Notes: a model not told the origin generated them from the sequence alone. 64,000 bases of DNA from Sphingobacteriia bacterium RIFOXYC2_FULL_35_18 (GCA_001829005.1 MIAG01000001.1:1-64000), one strand, 5' to 3'; shown: positions 49,159 through 59,165, numbered from the stretch's first letter. Numbers and translations are program-made.

Positions 49159-50592
49159 ATGGATCGCAAGTATTACCAAGACAACGAATTTGAGCAATTC
49201 TTACAAGAAGAGCTGAAGGATCATCGCATGTATCCTGCAGATGAAGCGTGGAATAATATCCGTACTCAAATGCATGGTAATCCTGCTTGGCCTGCGCTTA
49301 CGGTAATCTCTTTATTAGTAATTGTTAGCTTAACTATTTCCACTTTATTAATTGCACCCTCTGCAGACCGTTTCCGTTTTGTAGTCAGCAATAATCCCAC
49401 CAAATCAATTGCTGCACCCGTTGAAACACGCATGCATGCTCCTGCTCCGGAAGAAGCTTATTATCATGCCATAGAGCCCAACCATATTACAGAGCAAACA
49501 ATTACGCATTTAAGAGAACCTATTGCAACTGTTCCAACTGGAACTAATACAGATTGGCAGATGGGGATTACTACCATTAATAATAGTGTAATCACTACCG
49601 TTCCTGCAATGAATGAAGTATTGGTAGTAAAAAATGAAACAAAGAAAGAAATAGAAGAAAATGTTGAAGCACTTCCTTTAGCATTAAAACTAAATGCAAC
49701 AGAAACAATTTCTAGTACGGCTGCTACCCTTAGTGGAATCAGTCAATTGCAATTGGCTAAATCTGCAGAAGAAAATGCATTGAGTATTAATTTGAATGAT
49801 GAAAAAAGAACACAGCCAATAAATAATACCATCAGTGTACCTATCCCGAATAAGCGCATAGGATTTCAATTTTACATAACTCCTTCAACCAGTTATCGTT
49901 CATTGTCCGATGCACAGGTTAAAGAAATTTATCAGCCAAATAATATAGCGGCTTCACAAAACGTACCATTGGCTTTAAACTATACTGCTGGGGTAAATGA
50001 AGTAGTTCGTCATCGTCCTGGAATGGGCTTAGAAGTTGGATTAGCGGCATTATATAATATCAATTCAAGATTGAAATTTAAAACAGGTATTCAAGTAAAT
50101 ATTCGCCACTATCATATTGAAACATTCAGGGCCAATACCGGTTTAGCCACTGTTTCGTTACTTAACAATGGGAACGTAGAAAACTTCAACATGTTCTCGA
50201 ATTATAATAATGCTGGTGGATTTAAACAAGAACAATTAGACAATAAGAGTTTTCAAGTTGCATTGCCCGTAGGTGTTCAATGGGATATTATAAAAGGGAA
50301 ACAATTTGGTATTAGTGCAGAAGCAACCGTACAACCCACTTATTCTTTTAACTCAAATGTATTTTTACTTTCTACCGATTTTAAAAATTATGCCGATGGC
50401 AATGATTTTGTACGCAGGTGGAATATCAATACCAGTGCAGGTATTCATGTCAACTTTAAATCGGGTTCCAACCTTTGGCAGTTAGGTCCTCAAATCAGGT
50501 ACCAACACTTGCCAACTTATACCAATCGCTATCCAATTAAAGAATACCTAATGGATTATGGTATTCGCTTGGCATTTACTAAGCAACGCTAA
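49159..50592 (+). CDS. Membrane protein linked to ECF sigma factor, beta-rich C-terminus
   Basis: 477 residues. A cytoplasmic N-terminal ~45 residues (FEQFLQEELKDHRMYPADEA) comes first, then a single membrane helix (ALTVISLLVIVSLTISTLLI), a ~170-residue low-complexity periplasmic linker rich in Thr/Glu/Ala, and a beta-rich C-terminal part (residues ~235-477) with outer-membrane-barrel-like strands (MGLEVGLAALYNINSRLKFK). This resembles Bacteroidota proteins that couple an anti-sigma-like cytoplasmic tail to a periplasmic porin-like domain. The function is inferred from the adjacent sigma factor. Confidence 0.7.
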   Translation: MDRKYYQDNEFEQFLQEELKDHRMYPADEAWNNIRTQMHGNPAWPALTVISLLVIVSLTISTLLIAPSADRFRFVVSNNPTKSIAAPVETRMHAPAPEEAYYHAIEPNHITEQTITHLREPIATVPTGTNTDWQMGITTINNSVITTVPAMNEVLVVKNETKKEIEENVEALPLALKLNATETISSTAATLSGISQLQLAKSAEENALSINLNDEKRTQPINNTISVPIPNKRIGFQFYITPSTSYRSLSDAQVKEIYQPNNIAASQNVPLALNYTAGVNEVVRHRPGMGLEVGLAALYNINSRLKFKTGIQVNIRHYHIETFRANTGLATVSLLNNGNVENFNMFSNYNNAGGFKQEQLDNKSFQVALPVGVQWDIIKGKQFGISAEATVQPTYSFNSNVFLLSTDFKNYADGNDFVRRWNINTSAGIHVNFKSGSNLWQLGPQIRYQHLPTYTNRYPIKEYLMDYGIRLAFTKQR

Positions 50593-50619
50593 TTGCTGGT
50601 TTTTGGATAGTTTTGCTCC

Positions 50620-51207
50620 ATGAATATTTTTCTTCGCATTGGTTCATTTTGCTTTTTATACTGGGGGATTATGGCTTGTAATAACAATAAGCCCGCCGAT
50701 AGCTTGAGCAATAAAGTAGTGGCGGATACTGCCAAATATTATCCGATTGCTAATTTTATTTCAGACGAAATGAAATATGTAGACTTACGCAATTTTACTA
50801 TTGTAGAAAAGATATCCAAAGGCATCGATACCAGTTCACGCAAAATAAGCAAAGACGATTTTCTTTCTGCTGCTTCAATTGTATTACAACAGGCCCAGTG
50901 GTTTACAGCAAATAAAAATTTATTCATAGAATCTGTTTTTCAAGACCTTGGTACTGAAAGTTATACCATCAACTACAGCAGTTCTAAAGCCCCTATCAAA
51001 AACATTGATCTGCTTTTGAATCAGCAAACCAATTTGCCCAAGCGTTTGTTTATAAGAGTAATTCAACAATCCGCAGATACTACCATTACGGAACAATTCA
51101 GTTGGATAGCCAATAAGCAATTTGTTATAAATAGTTCTAAAAGAACGCAACAAGGCTATACTGAAAGTAGCATCAAGGAAATTAGTTGGAAAAACCAAGA
51201 TCAATAA
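50620..51207 (+). CDS. Putative lipoprotein
   Basis: 195 residues. A lipoprotein signal peptide ends in the lipobox GIMAC (Cys at residue ~20). The mature part is beta-strand-rich with no recognised family (FISDEMKYVDLRNFTIVEK, NLPKRLFIRVIQQSADTTIT). Its stop overlaps the uvrC start (TAATG). No clear link to UvrC is apparent beyond position. Confidence 0.65.
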   Translation: MNIFLRIGSFCFLYWGIMACNNNKPADSLSNKVVADTAKYYPIANFISDEMKYVDLRNFTIVEKISKGIDTSSRKISKDDFLSAASIVLQQAQWFTANKNLFIESVFQDLGTESYTINYSSSKAPIKNIDLLLNQQTNLPKRLFIRVIQQSADTTITEQFSWIANKQFVINSSKRTQQGYTESSIKEISWKNQDQ

Positions 51208-53015
51208 TGACGCAAGAAGCTTTTCAACAAATAGCCCATACGATTCCTTTACAACCCGGTATTTATAAATACTACGATAAAGAGCATACGCTTTTGTATG
51301 TAGGAAAAGCAAAAAGTTTACGCAAAAGAGTCAGCTCCTATTTTAGTAAAAGTTTTGTTGGATATAAAACGCATGAATTGGTTAAACGAATTCATCAAAT
51401 TGAATTCACCATTGTAGATTCTGAACAAGATGCATTTTTATTAGAGAACGCTTTAATTAAGGAATATAAACCCAAGTATAATATTGAACTTAAGGACGAC
51501 AAAACCTATCCTTATATAGTTGTAAAACGGGAAGCATTTCCAAGAATATTTTTAACCCGTAGAAAAATTAATGATGGGTCAGAATATATTGGACCATTCA
51601 CTTCTGCTGGTAAAGTAAGAGAGCTGATAGAATTTGTAAAGCAATATATTCCATTAAGAAGTTGTAAGCTCAACTTAAGTAAAGAAAATATTGCAGCGGG
51701 AAAATTTAAAGTTTGTTTAGAATACCATTTAGGCAATTGCAAAGGGCCTTGCGAAGGTTTGCAATCCTTGGAAGATTATCAAAACGGTATTCAACAAATG
51801 CGCAATATTCTAAAAGGAAATCTTGGTTCGGTGATTGCGCAGTTTAAAGAAGAAATGCAGCAATATGCAATGGGTCTTGAATTTGAGAAAGCCGAATTAA
51901 TTCGAAAAAAGATTGATCATTTAGAAAACTATCAATCTTCTTCGGTAGTGGTAAGCAAGCATTTAACCAATATTGATGTATTCAGTATTGCCAAGGACGA
52001 TAACAAAGCTTATGTAAACTATTTGATGGTTCAAAATGGTACCATTGTTCAAACCCATTCTGTTCCCATTGAAACCAAATTAGAAGAAACAGAAGAAGAA
52101 GTTTTGGTTTGGGTAATTGGAGAATTGCGCAACACATTTAATAGTATGGCCAAGGAACTGATTGTTCCCTTCCCGATTGAATATCCTGATCCTTCAATTA
52201 TCATTACCATACCTAAAGCGGGTGATAAAAGAAAATTATTAGACCTCTCTTTAAAAAACGTCGCTTATTTTAAAGAAGAGTTGCGAAAGAAAAAAATATT
52301 ACGATTGGAGGGCAAAACAGATGACGAGCAAAAAAAGGTATTGTACGAATTACAGCAGTACTTACAATTAGATGAAGTACCCATTCATATAGAATGCTTT
52401 GATAACTCTAATTTTCAAGGTGCTTTTCCGGTAAGTGCAATGGTTTGCTTTAAAAATGGCATCCCTTCTAAAAACGACTATCGCAGGTTCAATGTAAAAA
52501 CAGTTGAAGGCATAAATGATTTTGCTACCATGAAAGAAGTGGTTTACAGGCGCTACAAACGCTTAAAAGAAGAAGCCCTGCCATTTCCTCAATTAGTGAT
52601 TATAGATGGTGGAAAGGGGCAACTAAGCTCTGCAATGGAGGCTTTTAAAGAACTCAACATAGTAGGTGTAACTACCGTTGTAGGCTTAGCAAAAAATGAA
52701 GAAGAAATATTTTTCCCAGGAGATTCGGAATCATTTAAACTGCCCATGAGTAGCGACTCATTAAAATTAGTTAGAAGAATTAGAGATGAAGTGCATCGTT
52801 TTGGCATCACTTTTCATAGAAACCAACGTTCAAAAGGCACATTCAAAAATGAGTTAGAACAAGTGCCTGGTATAGGAAAAGCAACCATTGATGAATTATT
52901 GCGAAATTTTAAATCGGTAAAAAATATTAAACTTCAATCTGAACAAGCGCTGGCAATGGTGGTTGGCGTTAATAGAGCAACCATTCTAACGAAGTATTTT
53001 AAGGGTAAGGAATAA
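51207..53015 (+). CDS. uvrC: UvrABC excision nuclease subunit C
   Basis: 602 residues from the ATG at 51207, which overlaps the preceding stop by one base. An upstream frame start at 51186 is not needed. N-terminal GIY-YIG nuclease domain (GIYKYYDKEHTLLYVGKAKS), a central UVR motif (FEKAELIRKKIDHLE), the C-terminal RNase H-like nuclease domain (VIIDGGKGQLSSAMEAF) and the helix-hairpin-helix end (LEQVPGIGKATIDELL). It makes both incisions around a DNA lesion. UvrA and UvrB are not in the window. Confidence 0.96.
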   Translation: MTQEAFQQIAHTIPLQPGIYKYYDKEHTLLYVGKAKSLRKRVSSYFSKSFVGYKTHELVKRIHQIEFTIVDSEQDAFLLENALIKEYKPKYNIELKDDKTYPYIVVKREAFPRIFLTRRKINDGSEYIGPFTSAGKVRELIEFVKQYIPLRSCKLNLSKENIAAGKFKVCLEYHLGNCKGPCEGLQSLEDYQNGIQQMRNILKGNLGSVIAQFKEEMQQYAMGLEFEKAELIRKKIDHLENYQSSSVVVSKHLTNIDVFSIAKDDNKAYVNYLMVQNGTIVQTHSVPIETKLEETEEEVLVWVIGELRNTFNSMAKELIVPFPIEYPDPSIIITIPKAGDKRKLLDLSLKNVAYFKEELRKKKILRLEGKTDDEQKKVLYELQQYLQLDEVPIHIECFDNSNFQGAFPVSAMVCFKNGIPSKNDYRRFNVKTVEGINDFATMKEVVYRRYKRLKEEALPFPQLVIIDGGKGQLSSAMEAFKELNIVGVTTVVGLAKNEEEIFFPGDSESFKLPMSSDSLKLVRRIRDEVHRFGITFHRNQRSKGTFKNELEQVPGIGKATIDELLRNFKSVKNIKLQSEQALAMVVGVNRATILTKYFKGKE

Positions 53016-53020
53016 AAAAA

Positions 53021-53050
53021 GGGCCAGGATAGAAATCCAGCCCCGTTTTT
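53021..53050 (+). terminator. Terminator after uvrC
   Basis: GGGCCAGGAT and ATCCAGCCC pair (two mismatches) around AGAA, followed by CGTTTTT, a few bases after the uvrC stop. Confidence 0.7.
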
Positions 53051-53151
53051 AAAATCCAATATCCTATGAAAAACCGAGGTGAAATTACAGTTTCCTTTAT
53101 AAAATATAAAAAAAACTTTATCCATTTACTGTTAATAAGATTTTGAAAATA

Positions 53152-53176
53152 AAAAAGGGGCCGAAGGCCCCTTTTT
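53152..53176. terminator. Bidirectional terminator between uvrC and gldN
   Basis: A perfect stem AAAAAGGGGCC/GGCCCCTTTTT around GAA. It has a T-run in both directions, so it ends both the plus-strand uvrC message and the minus-strand gldKLMN operon. Confidence 0.92.
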
Positions 53177-53202
53177 GTGGAAACAAATGATATTAAATAG
53201 AC

Positions 53203-54366
53203 TTAATAAGCCCACAAATCTTGCTCGTAGTTCATAATCTTCGCCTTGATATTCTCTCCTTCTAACAACCTGAACAAAGGATCTTTTATGAATGCACTTA
53301 AAGATTTGTCACCTGGGTTATTAATGGTGCTCTTAATAATATAGCTACTGAAGAAACGGCTTTCAAATAATTCTTCCCAAGTCATTCTAGCAGCAATATT
53401 CTTTGGGTTGTACACATCAAATTTGGTTAAAGATGCTCTAATGTCTGGATAATATACCCAGAATAAAACCCTTGGTAAAGACTTACCAGCTACTACTTGT
53501 TTAGCAATAGGAGCAATTCCTAAAATGCGCGTAAACATTCTGCTGCTTTCTTTGTCGAATATGATTTGCTCTTTAATTCTGAATGTATATACAGAGTCAG
53601 GGCTAAACTTAGGTTTCTTAGTGATTACTTTTTCAACTGCTCCAGTTGCAGGATCAACCACATCAACAGTATCTAAAGCACCACTTACCATCGACATCAC
53701 TTGAGAAGTGGTAAGCGGGGTGGTGAATCGATCGTTGTCTGCAGAAAACGCAGTTACACTATCATTTTTTATTGCACTTAATAATAAAGAGAAAAAGCGT
53801 TGGTCACCATTATCATCTTTGCCTGGATACATAAATGATTGATTGATTTTTTCTCTAGCATCAATCTCTCTCCAAATAAAATGACTGAATACCGCATCGT
53901 CTTCACGCAGGTCTTCATATTCCAAAGGTTTACGATCTCTCACCTGCGTTCTAAGCATTGCGTAATTGTTTCTTAACGAAACTTCAGGCTTTGCATCAAA
54001 ACCTCCTTGAACCGTAGTATCAAAACTAAATGTAACAGGGGCAGAAGGATTAGTAGTTGTGGTACCAGTTCCTAGTGCTGTATTATTATTGGTAGTTCTA
54101 TATCTAGAAGTTCCCGTAACAGGTTCTGTTGGTGTTATTGTAGTATCTGCAGCAGGGTTTACCTGATTGATCTTGGTTTTAGCAGCTGCATATTTTGATG
54201 TAGGCTTTTTTGCAGCTGTTTTGGTTGCTGCAGGCTTTGCAGTAGTTGTAGCTGGCTTAGCGGTTGCAGGTTTCTTATATTTAGACTGCGCCATCGCACC
54301 AATTGCTACTACCAAAGCAGCAGTCATCAATAATCCTGAATAAACAATCTTTTTCATACGCACCAT
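53203..54366 (-). CDS. gldN: Gliding motility/T9SS protein GldN
   Basis: 387 residues. The ATG at 54366 overlaps the gldM stop (TAATG); a second ATG three codons in is also possible. A signal peptide (ALVVAIGAMAQ) is followed by a Lys/Ala/Thr/Pro-rich linker (~25-95), then the GldN/PorN domain (residues ~140-387) with EYEDLREDDAVFSHFIWREI and TFRIKEQIIFDKESSRMFTR. GldN and GldK form the periplasmic ring attached to the outer membrane in the type IX secretion complex. Confidence 0.95.
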   Translation of the reverse strand: MVRMKKIVYSGLLMTAALVVAIGAMAQSKYKKPATAKPATTTAKPAATKTAAKKPTSKYAAAKTKINQVNPAADTTITPTEPVTGTSRYRTTNNNTALGTGTTTTNPSAPVTFSFDTTVQGGFDAKPEVSLRNNYAMLRTQVRDRKPLEYEDLREDDAVFSHFIWREIDAREKINQSFMYPGKDDNGDQRFFSLLLSAIKNDSVTAFSADNDRFTTPLTTSQVMSMVSGALDTVDVVDPATGAVEKVITKKPKFSPDSVYTFRIKEQIIFDKESSRMFTRILGIAPIAKQVVAGKSLPRVLFWVYYPDIRASLTKFDVYNPKNIAARMTWEELFESRFFSSYIIKSTINNPGDKSLSAFIKDPLFRLLEGENIKAKIMNYEQDLWAY

Positions 54367-55907
54367 TATTGTAGAGTAAATGAAATATTTTGATCCAATA
54401 ATCTAGTTCCACCTGGACCGTTCACTTTAATTTCGTCAATCACCACCGTTGATCCAGCCTGACATTTATTTAATAAAGCTTTTGCTTCAGCACTAAAATA
54501 TTGACCACCTACTTCAGCAATACCAAATCCGCTTTCTTCAAAGCCGCGACCTGTGCAAATAAGTGTGAAGGATACCACTTCATATCTAACCCCTTCAAAC
54601 ACGAAATCTTTTAATTCTGCGGCCACCCCTTTTTGTACTCTAAATACATTAGCAGCAATTGGTCCACCGGCTTTACCGCCGACTGTTGCTAATGGATTGG
54701 GAACACGCTTAATAGGTATTACAATCTTCTGGGTATTCTTACCATCAGTTGCATTCACAGTGGCTGAACCCAATGCAGAAGCAGTAACTATATATTGACC
54801 AGGACCGGCTTTACGGAATCCAATTCCTGCTCCTTCAATAGATACATTCACTTTCTCGTCTCCACTTCCACCAGTAACACTTAATGGATTGTCTAAGCCC
54901 TGATAAAATACACGGGTTTTATCGGTAGATACTACTAATCCTGAAGGAACACCTACGGTGTATTTAATTTCTTTGGTTACTGAAGCCGTTGTACCGTCTG
55001 GTTTAACAAATGAAATGGTTACATTTTTAGAACCACTACCTGTTGGTCTAAACTTGTATTCGAATGAGCCATCAGGTGTAGGTGTTGCAGATGCACCATC
55101 TACTGATACTTTTGGTTGAGAAGCACTATTGAAAGCACCCACACCAGCATTAATAATAATTTCTTCTCCAGGCATTACATAACTGGCATTCGCATTAGCA
55201 ATTGCCTGAAACTGGTCGTATACTAATTCTACTTCACCAATTTCTTTATGGCAATATTCAACCGCTTGTGATTCACTGTTCTTAATATCGTTTTGAAACT
55301 TACTTAACATAGTGATACCCGCAACAGTAGGTGTCATATGAAAGAAAGTATAGGCCCATTCTTCCTTGTCTTTTTCATTTTTTACTGCTGGTAAACTTAA
55401 AGGCAAGTTGGCACCAATAGCAGCAGCCATTTCAGGGTCAATGGCTAATAATTGTTTTTTGAAATTATCTAACTTATCAAATAATTCTTTGCCCTTTCCT
55501 TTTCCCGATGGGGGTGCAGAAACAAACAAACGAGTAGCCGCATCCAAATCATCTTCTTTAAAATCTTCCTTACCATCCACCATCTTGAGGCCTGCTTCTC
55601 TTTTTAATTCTGCTTTTAAAGATTCAATATAGTTGTACACTTCATCAGAAAGTGTTTTTGCTTTTTGTGCTTTTGGCAACCATACTTCTGCTTTATCTCT
55701 AGTAGTTGGGTCTTCAATTTTTTTCTGGAACGATTTAAAAATCTCTGAATTCTTTTTTTCCGCAACACCAGTAGCCGTCATCAGGCTTTTGTCTACGGTT
55801 TTAAAAGCATTCAATATTTCTGAAGAAACGTTCAAAGCAAGCAAAGCCGTTAACACGAGATACATCATGTTAATCATCTTCTGCCGCGGTTCCTTGGGTA
55901 ATGACAT
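54366..55907 (-). CDS. gldM: T9SS motor protein GldM
   Basis: 513 residues. The N-terminal membrane helix (MINMMYLVLTALLALNVSSEIL) has the conserved Glu of the motor near its end. The periplasmic part has the helical D1 domain and later immunoglobulin-like beta domains. GldM forms, with GldL, the proton-driven rotary motor that powers secretion and gliding. The stop is shared with the gldN ATG. Confidence 0.96.
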   Translation of the reverse strand: MSLPKEPRQKMINMMYLVLTALLALNVSSEILNAFKTVDKSLMTATGVAEKKNSEIFKSFQKKIEDPTTRDKAEVWLPKAQKAKTLSDEVYNYIESLKAELKREAGLKMVDGKEDFKEDDLDAATRLFVSAPPSGKGKGKELFDKLDNFKKQLLAIDPEMAAAIGANLPLSLPAVKNEKDKEEWAYTFFHMTPTVAGITMLSKFQNDIKNSESQAVEYCHKEIGEVELVYDQFQAIANANASYVMPGEEIIINAGVGAFNSASQPKVSVDGASATPTPDGSFEYKFRPTGSGSKNVTISFVKPDGTTASVTKEIKYTVGVPSGLVVSTDKTRVFYQGLDNPLSVTGGSGDEKVNVSIEGAGIGFRKAGPGQYIVTASALGSATVNATDGKNTQKIVIPIKRVPNPLATVGGKAGGPIAANVFRVQKGVAAELKDFVFEGVRYEVVSFTLICTGRGFEESGFGIAEVGGQYFSAEAKALLNKCQAGSTVVIDEIKVNGPGGTRLLDQNISFTLQ

Positions 55908-55959
55908 ACTATCTTTTGTTTATCTAAATACGTTTGATCAATTCAGTTTACTATTCAGC

Positions 55960-56703
55960 TTATCTACCCTGCATTGCAGTAAGCATACTACCATATACCT
56001 GATTTAATTTGGTCAGGTTATTGGCCAATGCTGCTATTTGTTCTTTTGCTCTATTTGCATCTTCTGCAGTATTATTCATTGCCTCAGAAGCCGCAGATAA
56101 CTTACCATAAAACTGGTTTAATGCTTTAAGGTGATTATTGCTCTCTTGTAATTCTAATTCGTAAATAGTATTTAAAGAAGATAAGTTTTTAGTTAACCCT
56201 TGAACCTGCATATGAAACTGCTTATTGCTTTCAGCTGCTGCTTCAAAGCTAGACAATGAATGTACTGCACCATTTACTGCTGTAGCTACAGAACCCAATG
56301 CAGTTGCTGCTGCTTTTGAGTTAGCAGAGAAATCACCAGTAGATTTTACTACATCACTGATTTCTCCCATTTTCTCTACAGTGGTTCCTAATTTCTTAAA
56401 GCCTTCGCTTAACTTTCCTAAGTTGGCAGGAGTAATATCGGCTTCAGCCAACATTTTTTCCATGCTTTTTAATGCAGGATTACCCGCATCTGCTGCTACT
56501 GCAGGTGCACCCATATCTGGAGGAGGCAATATCGCATAGATAATAAATATCAAAGCCTCGGTTGTTAAACCAATTTTTAATGCCCAGTCTGCCCAAGATA
56601 AGTGAAGTATTTTTGCCATTGCACCAAAGATCACCACGGCTGCACCAAGAGATACAACAACGTTTACCGCGCGATTAACTGTAGGAGAAACACCTGAAGC
56701 CAT
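55960..56703 (-). CDS. gldL: T9SS motor protein GldL
   Basis: 247 residues. Two membrane helices near the N-terminus (VNVVVSLGAAVVIFGAMAKI with HLSWADWALKIGL, and TEALIFIIYAILPPP) contain conserved Glu/Lys positions of the motor. A long cytoplasmic helical tail (~90-247) follows. Partner of GldM. Confidence 0.95.
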   Translation of the reverse strand: MASGVSPTVNRAVNVVVSLGAAVVIFGAMAKILHLSWADWALKIGLTTEALIFIIYAILPPPDMGAPAVAADAGNPALKSMEKMLAEADITPANLGKLSEGFKKLGTTVEKMGEISDVVKSTGDFSANSKAAATALGSVATAVNGAVHSLSSFEAAAESNKQFHMQVQGLTKNLSSLNTIYELELQESNNHLKALNQFYGKLSAASEAMNNTAEDANRAKEQIAALANNLTKLNQVYGSMLTAMQGR

Positions 56704-56728
56704 AACTTTATTTTTTGTAGTTTATTTT

Positions 56729-58015
56729 TTACTTTTTCATTTTTGGAGCCAAATCAATCACACAACGGAAACCTATATATGATTTTGCCGTGTCTTGGTA
56801 TTCATAGTTACGAGTACTTACCTGAATTTGGTATTGGGTATCTTTCCATGAACCACCTCTAATTACTTTACGCTTTTCGCGAGGACGGTCTGAATCCTTT
56901 GCATCATAACGAACATCAGGACTCATATCAGAAAGGAAATTATAAGACCCTTCATAGAAATAAGAACCAGTCCACTCTGCAACGTTACCACTCATATTAT
57001 ATAAGCCATAATCGTTGGGCCAATAAGCATCTGCTCTTACTGTATAGAAACCTCCATCTTCTGCGTAATTACCTCTGCCGGGCTTAAAGTTGGCCAATAA
57101 GCATCCTTTCTTATTTCTGGTATAATAGTTACCCCAAGGGAACATAGAATTGGTTCTTCCACCGCGAGCTGCATATTCCCATTCTGCTTCTGATGGTAAA
57201 CGATAGTCTCCATCAAATGCCAAGTTCTTTTTACCTAAATAAGCATTTTGATAATGCGTTCTCCAGCTACAAAAAGCCATGGCTTGTTTCCAAGTAACAC
57301 CAACCACTGGATAGTTTCCAAATGATGGATGAGAGAAATATCTTTTAGTCATTGGCTCGTTATAAGAGTAAGAGAAATCTCTCATCCATACCAATGTATC
57401 TGGATATACTTTTTGATTGCGCTTAACAATAAAGTTTTTGCGAGGCTGTCCTGCATTTTCTCTTTTTGCCGCTTCTGCTAAGTCAAAATATTCTATTCTA
57501 TAAATCAATTTATCAGGATCAATTTCTGGCTTCCCATATAAACGGTTGTCTGGAGCTAGGTTTAATTCGTTTAACTGTTCCACTGTTTTTCTATCCCACT
57601 TAATGGTTTTTACCTTGGCCCAATCTACTGCCATGGTATCATCATCTTTATTAATCCCTTGTCCAAATAGAATCTTGAAAGAAAGAGAATCTCTCACCCA
57701 GTTTACAAACTGGCGATAGTCATTATTAGTGATTTCTGTGGCATCCATCCAAAAACCTGGAATAGACACTTGTCTGTTTCTAGTAGTATATTGATAGCTG
57801 ATATCCTCATCGCTTGGTCCCATATGAAAGGTCCCTGGTTGTATATACACCATATTCCTTGGAGGATTCATATTCTGCTTTGCATTAGGCGAAACCCCAT
57901 GAAGTTGGCCATCGTCTGGCAATCCCTTCTTGGCACCCTTCCCTTTGATTAAGCCACACGAGGTAACAGTTAACGCACAAAATGCCGTAATAACCAAATA
58001 AAAATGTCTTTTCAT
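56729..58015 (-). CDS. gldK: T9SS lipoprotein GldK
   Basis: 428 residues from the ATG at 58015, consistent with a -7 element at 58040-58047; a frame start at 58042 would overlap that promoter. A lipobox (LTVTSC) is followed by a formylglycine-generating-enzyme-like (SUMF1) domain with MVYIQPGTFHMG, WMDATEITNNDYRQFV, GVTWKQAMAFCSWRT, RLPSEAEWEYAARGG and GNVAEWT. GldK/PorK forms the outer-membrane-associated ring with GldN. First gene of the operon gldK-gldL-gldM-gldN. Confidence 0.96.
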   Translation of the reverse strand: MKRHFYLVITAFCALTVTSCGLIKGKGAKKGLPDDGQLHGVSPNAKQNMNPPRNMVYIQPGTFHMGPSDEDISYQYTTRNRQVSIPGFWMDATEITNNDYRQFVNWVRDSLSFKILFGQGINKDDDTMAVDWAKVKTIKWDRKTVEQLNELNLAPDNRLYGKPEIDPDKLIYRIEYFDLAEAAKRENAGQPRKNFIVKRNQKVYPDTLVWMRDFSYSYNEPMTKRYFSHPSFGNYPVVGVTWKQAMAFCSWRTHYQNAYLGKKNLAFDGDYRLPSEAEWEYAARGGRTNSMFPWGNYYTRNKKGCLLANFKPGRGNYAEDGGFYTVRADAYWPNDYGLYNMSGNVAEWTGSYFYEGSYNFLSDMSPDVRYDAKDSDRPREKRKVIRGGSWKDTQYQIQVSTRNYEYQDTAKSYIGFRCVIDLAPKMKK

Positions 58016-58039
58016 GACCACAATTGATTTTGACAGGAG

Positions 58040-58047
58040 CAAATATA
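58040..58047 (-). promoter_or_regulatory. -7 element of the gldKLMN operon
   Basis: On the minus strand this reads TATATTTG, a perfect TAnnTTTG match, about 25 bp upstream of the gldK ATG at 58015. No good -33 TTG is visible at the usual distance. Confidence 0.55.
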
Positions 58048-58253
58048 TGTTTCAAATGACTTGGTACTACTAAAAGTGCCTTGTCTTATTGGTTTTTAAG
58101 TAAAATTTACAATCAATAGTAACTAATTAATTTCTAGTAAAATAGGTTTGTTCATAGGGCCTGTCCAAAGCAAATTACTTATAAAGTTGTTACATAATTG
58201 CTAAAGATAGTTTAGAACGGAAAAAAAGGCCAAATGTTGCCTGTTGATAAAAA

Positions 58254-58280
58254 GAAACCCCTCATTAGAGGGGTTCTTCT
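58254..58280 (-). terminator. Terminator after the hemD-like gene
   Basis: AACCCCTC/GAGGGGTT around an ATTA loop, lying just after the stop at 58288 on the minus strand. On that strand the run is TTTCTTTTT. Confidence 0.8.
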
Positions 58281-58287
58281 TAAACAA

Positions 58288-59133
58288 TTATTTTGTTGCT
58301 TTTGCTGATTTTTTTGTTGGGGCTTTTTTACTGGCAGACTTTACTACCGGCGCAGCAGCTAAAAATTGGTCTAAAGCAGCCACCATGCTGGGTCGTTGTG
58401 GGCTGGGTACTTGAATTTCTAGATTGAAGCCAGCTTCTACAACAGCTTTTGAAGTATTGCTACCAAATGCGGTGAGAACAGTACCATTTTGCTTGAAGTC
58501 AGGAAAATTATCCAATAAGCTTTTTACTCCACTTGGGGTAAAAAAGCAAATCATATCATAATCGTTCTTTTGTAAAACGGGCTTGATATCATTGCTGATG
58601 GTTCGGTACATATATGCCAACTGGAAGTCGCATTTATTGTTTTTTAACCAACTACAAATTTCACTGTCCTGTTGGTTTTCACTGCATACATATAAAAACT
58701 TCTCGGCTTCTTTATGCTTGTTAATTACGTCTAACATGCTCTTATTGGTACCATCTGCACCATAAAAAACCTTACGCTTTCTATAAAGAATAAACTTTTG
58801 CAAATAGAGGGCCACCGCTTCAGTAATACAGAAATACTTGGTATCCTGAGCAATACTCAATTTTAATTCTTCGCTCATTCTAAAGAAATGATCGATGGCA
58901 TTACGGCTGGTGAAAATGATGCCAGAGTATTGCTGCACATCAATTTTTTGTTTGCGAAAATCTCTAGCAGGAATTCCTTCTAACACAATGAATGGATGAA
59001 ATACCAATTCAACATTGTGCTTTCTTTCTAAGTCAAAGTAAGGAGATCTTTCACTCTCTGGCTTTGGCTGTGAAATAAGAATCTTTCTGGCTGTTTTCGA
59101 ATTTACTTCTTGCTTAGATCCGTTTTTGCTCAT
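58288..59133 (-). CDS. Uroporphyrinogen-III synthase family protein
   Basis: 281 residues. The HemD-like fold is seen in ILISQPKPESERSPYFDLER, GIIFTSRNAIDHFF, FLYVCSENQQDSEICSWLKN, YDMICFFTPSGVKSLLDNF and VLTAFGSNTSKAVVEAGF. The enzyme would close hydroxymethylbilane to uroporphyrinogen III. A Lys/Ala-rich tail (KSASKKAPTKKSAKATK) is added at the C-terminus, typical for Bacteroidota. The gene lies next to gldK and DUF4271, a conserved neighbourhood in this phylum. Confidence 0.85.
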   Translation of the reverse strand: MSKNGSKQEVNSKTARKILISQPKPESERSPYFDLERKHNVELVFHPFIVLEGIPARDFRKQKIDVQQYSGIIFTSRNAIDHFFRMSEELKLSIAQDTKYFCITEAVALYLQKFILYRKRKVFYGADGTNKSMLDVINKHKEAEKFLYVCSENQQDSEICSWLKNNKCDFQLAYMYRTISNDIKPVLQKNDYDMICFFTPSGVKSLLDNFPDFKQNGTVLTAFGSNTSKAVVEAGFNLEIQVPSPQRPSMVAALDQFLAAAPVVKSASKKAPTKKSAKATK

Positions 59134-59165
59134 TGCTTGCTCTTGTATTTTGCAAATGTAAAATA

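Noticed and set aside
58288-59133. C-terminal Lys/Ala tail as a sign of a frameshift or fusion
   Set aside because: Low-complexity basic tails are common on Bacteroidota proteins and the frame is continuous to a proper terminator.
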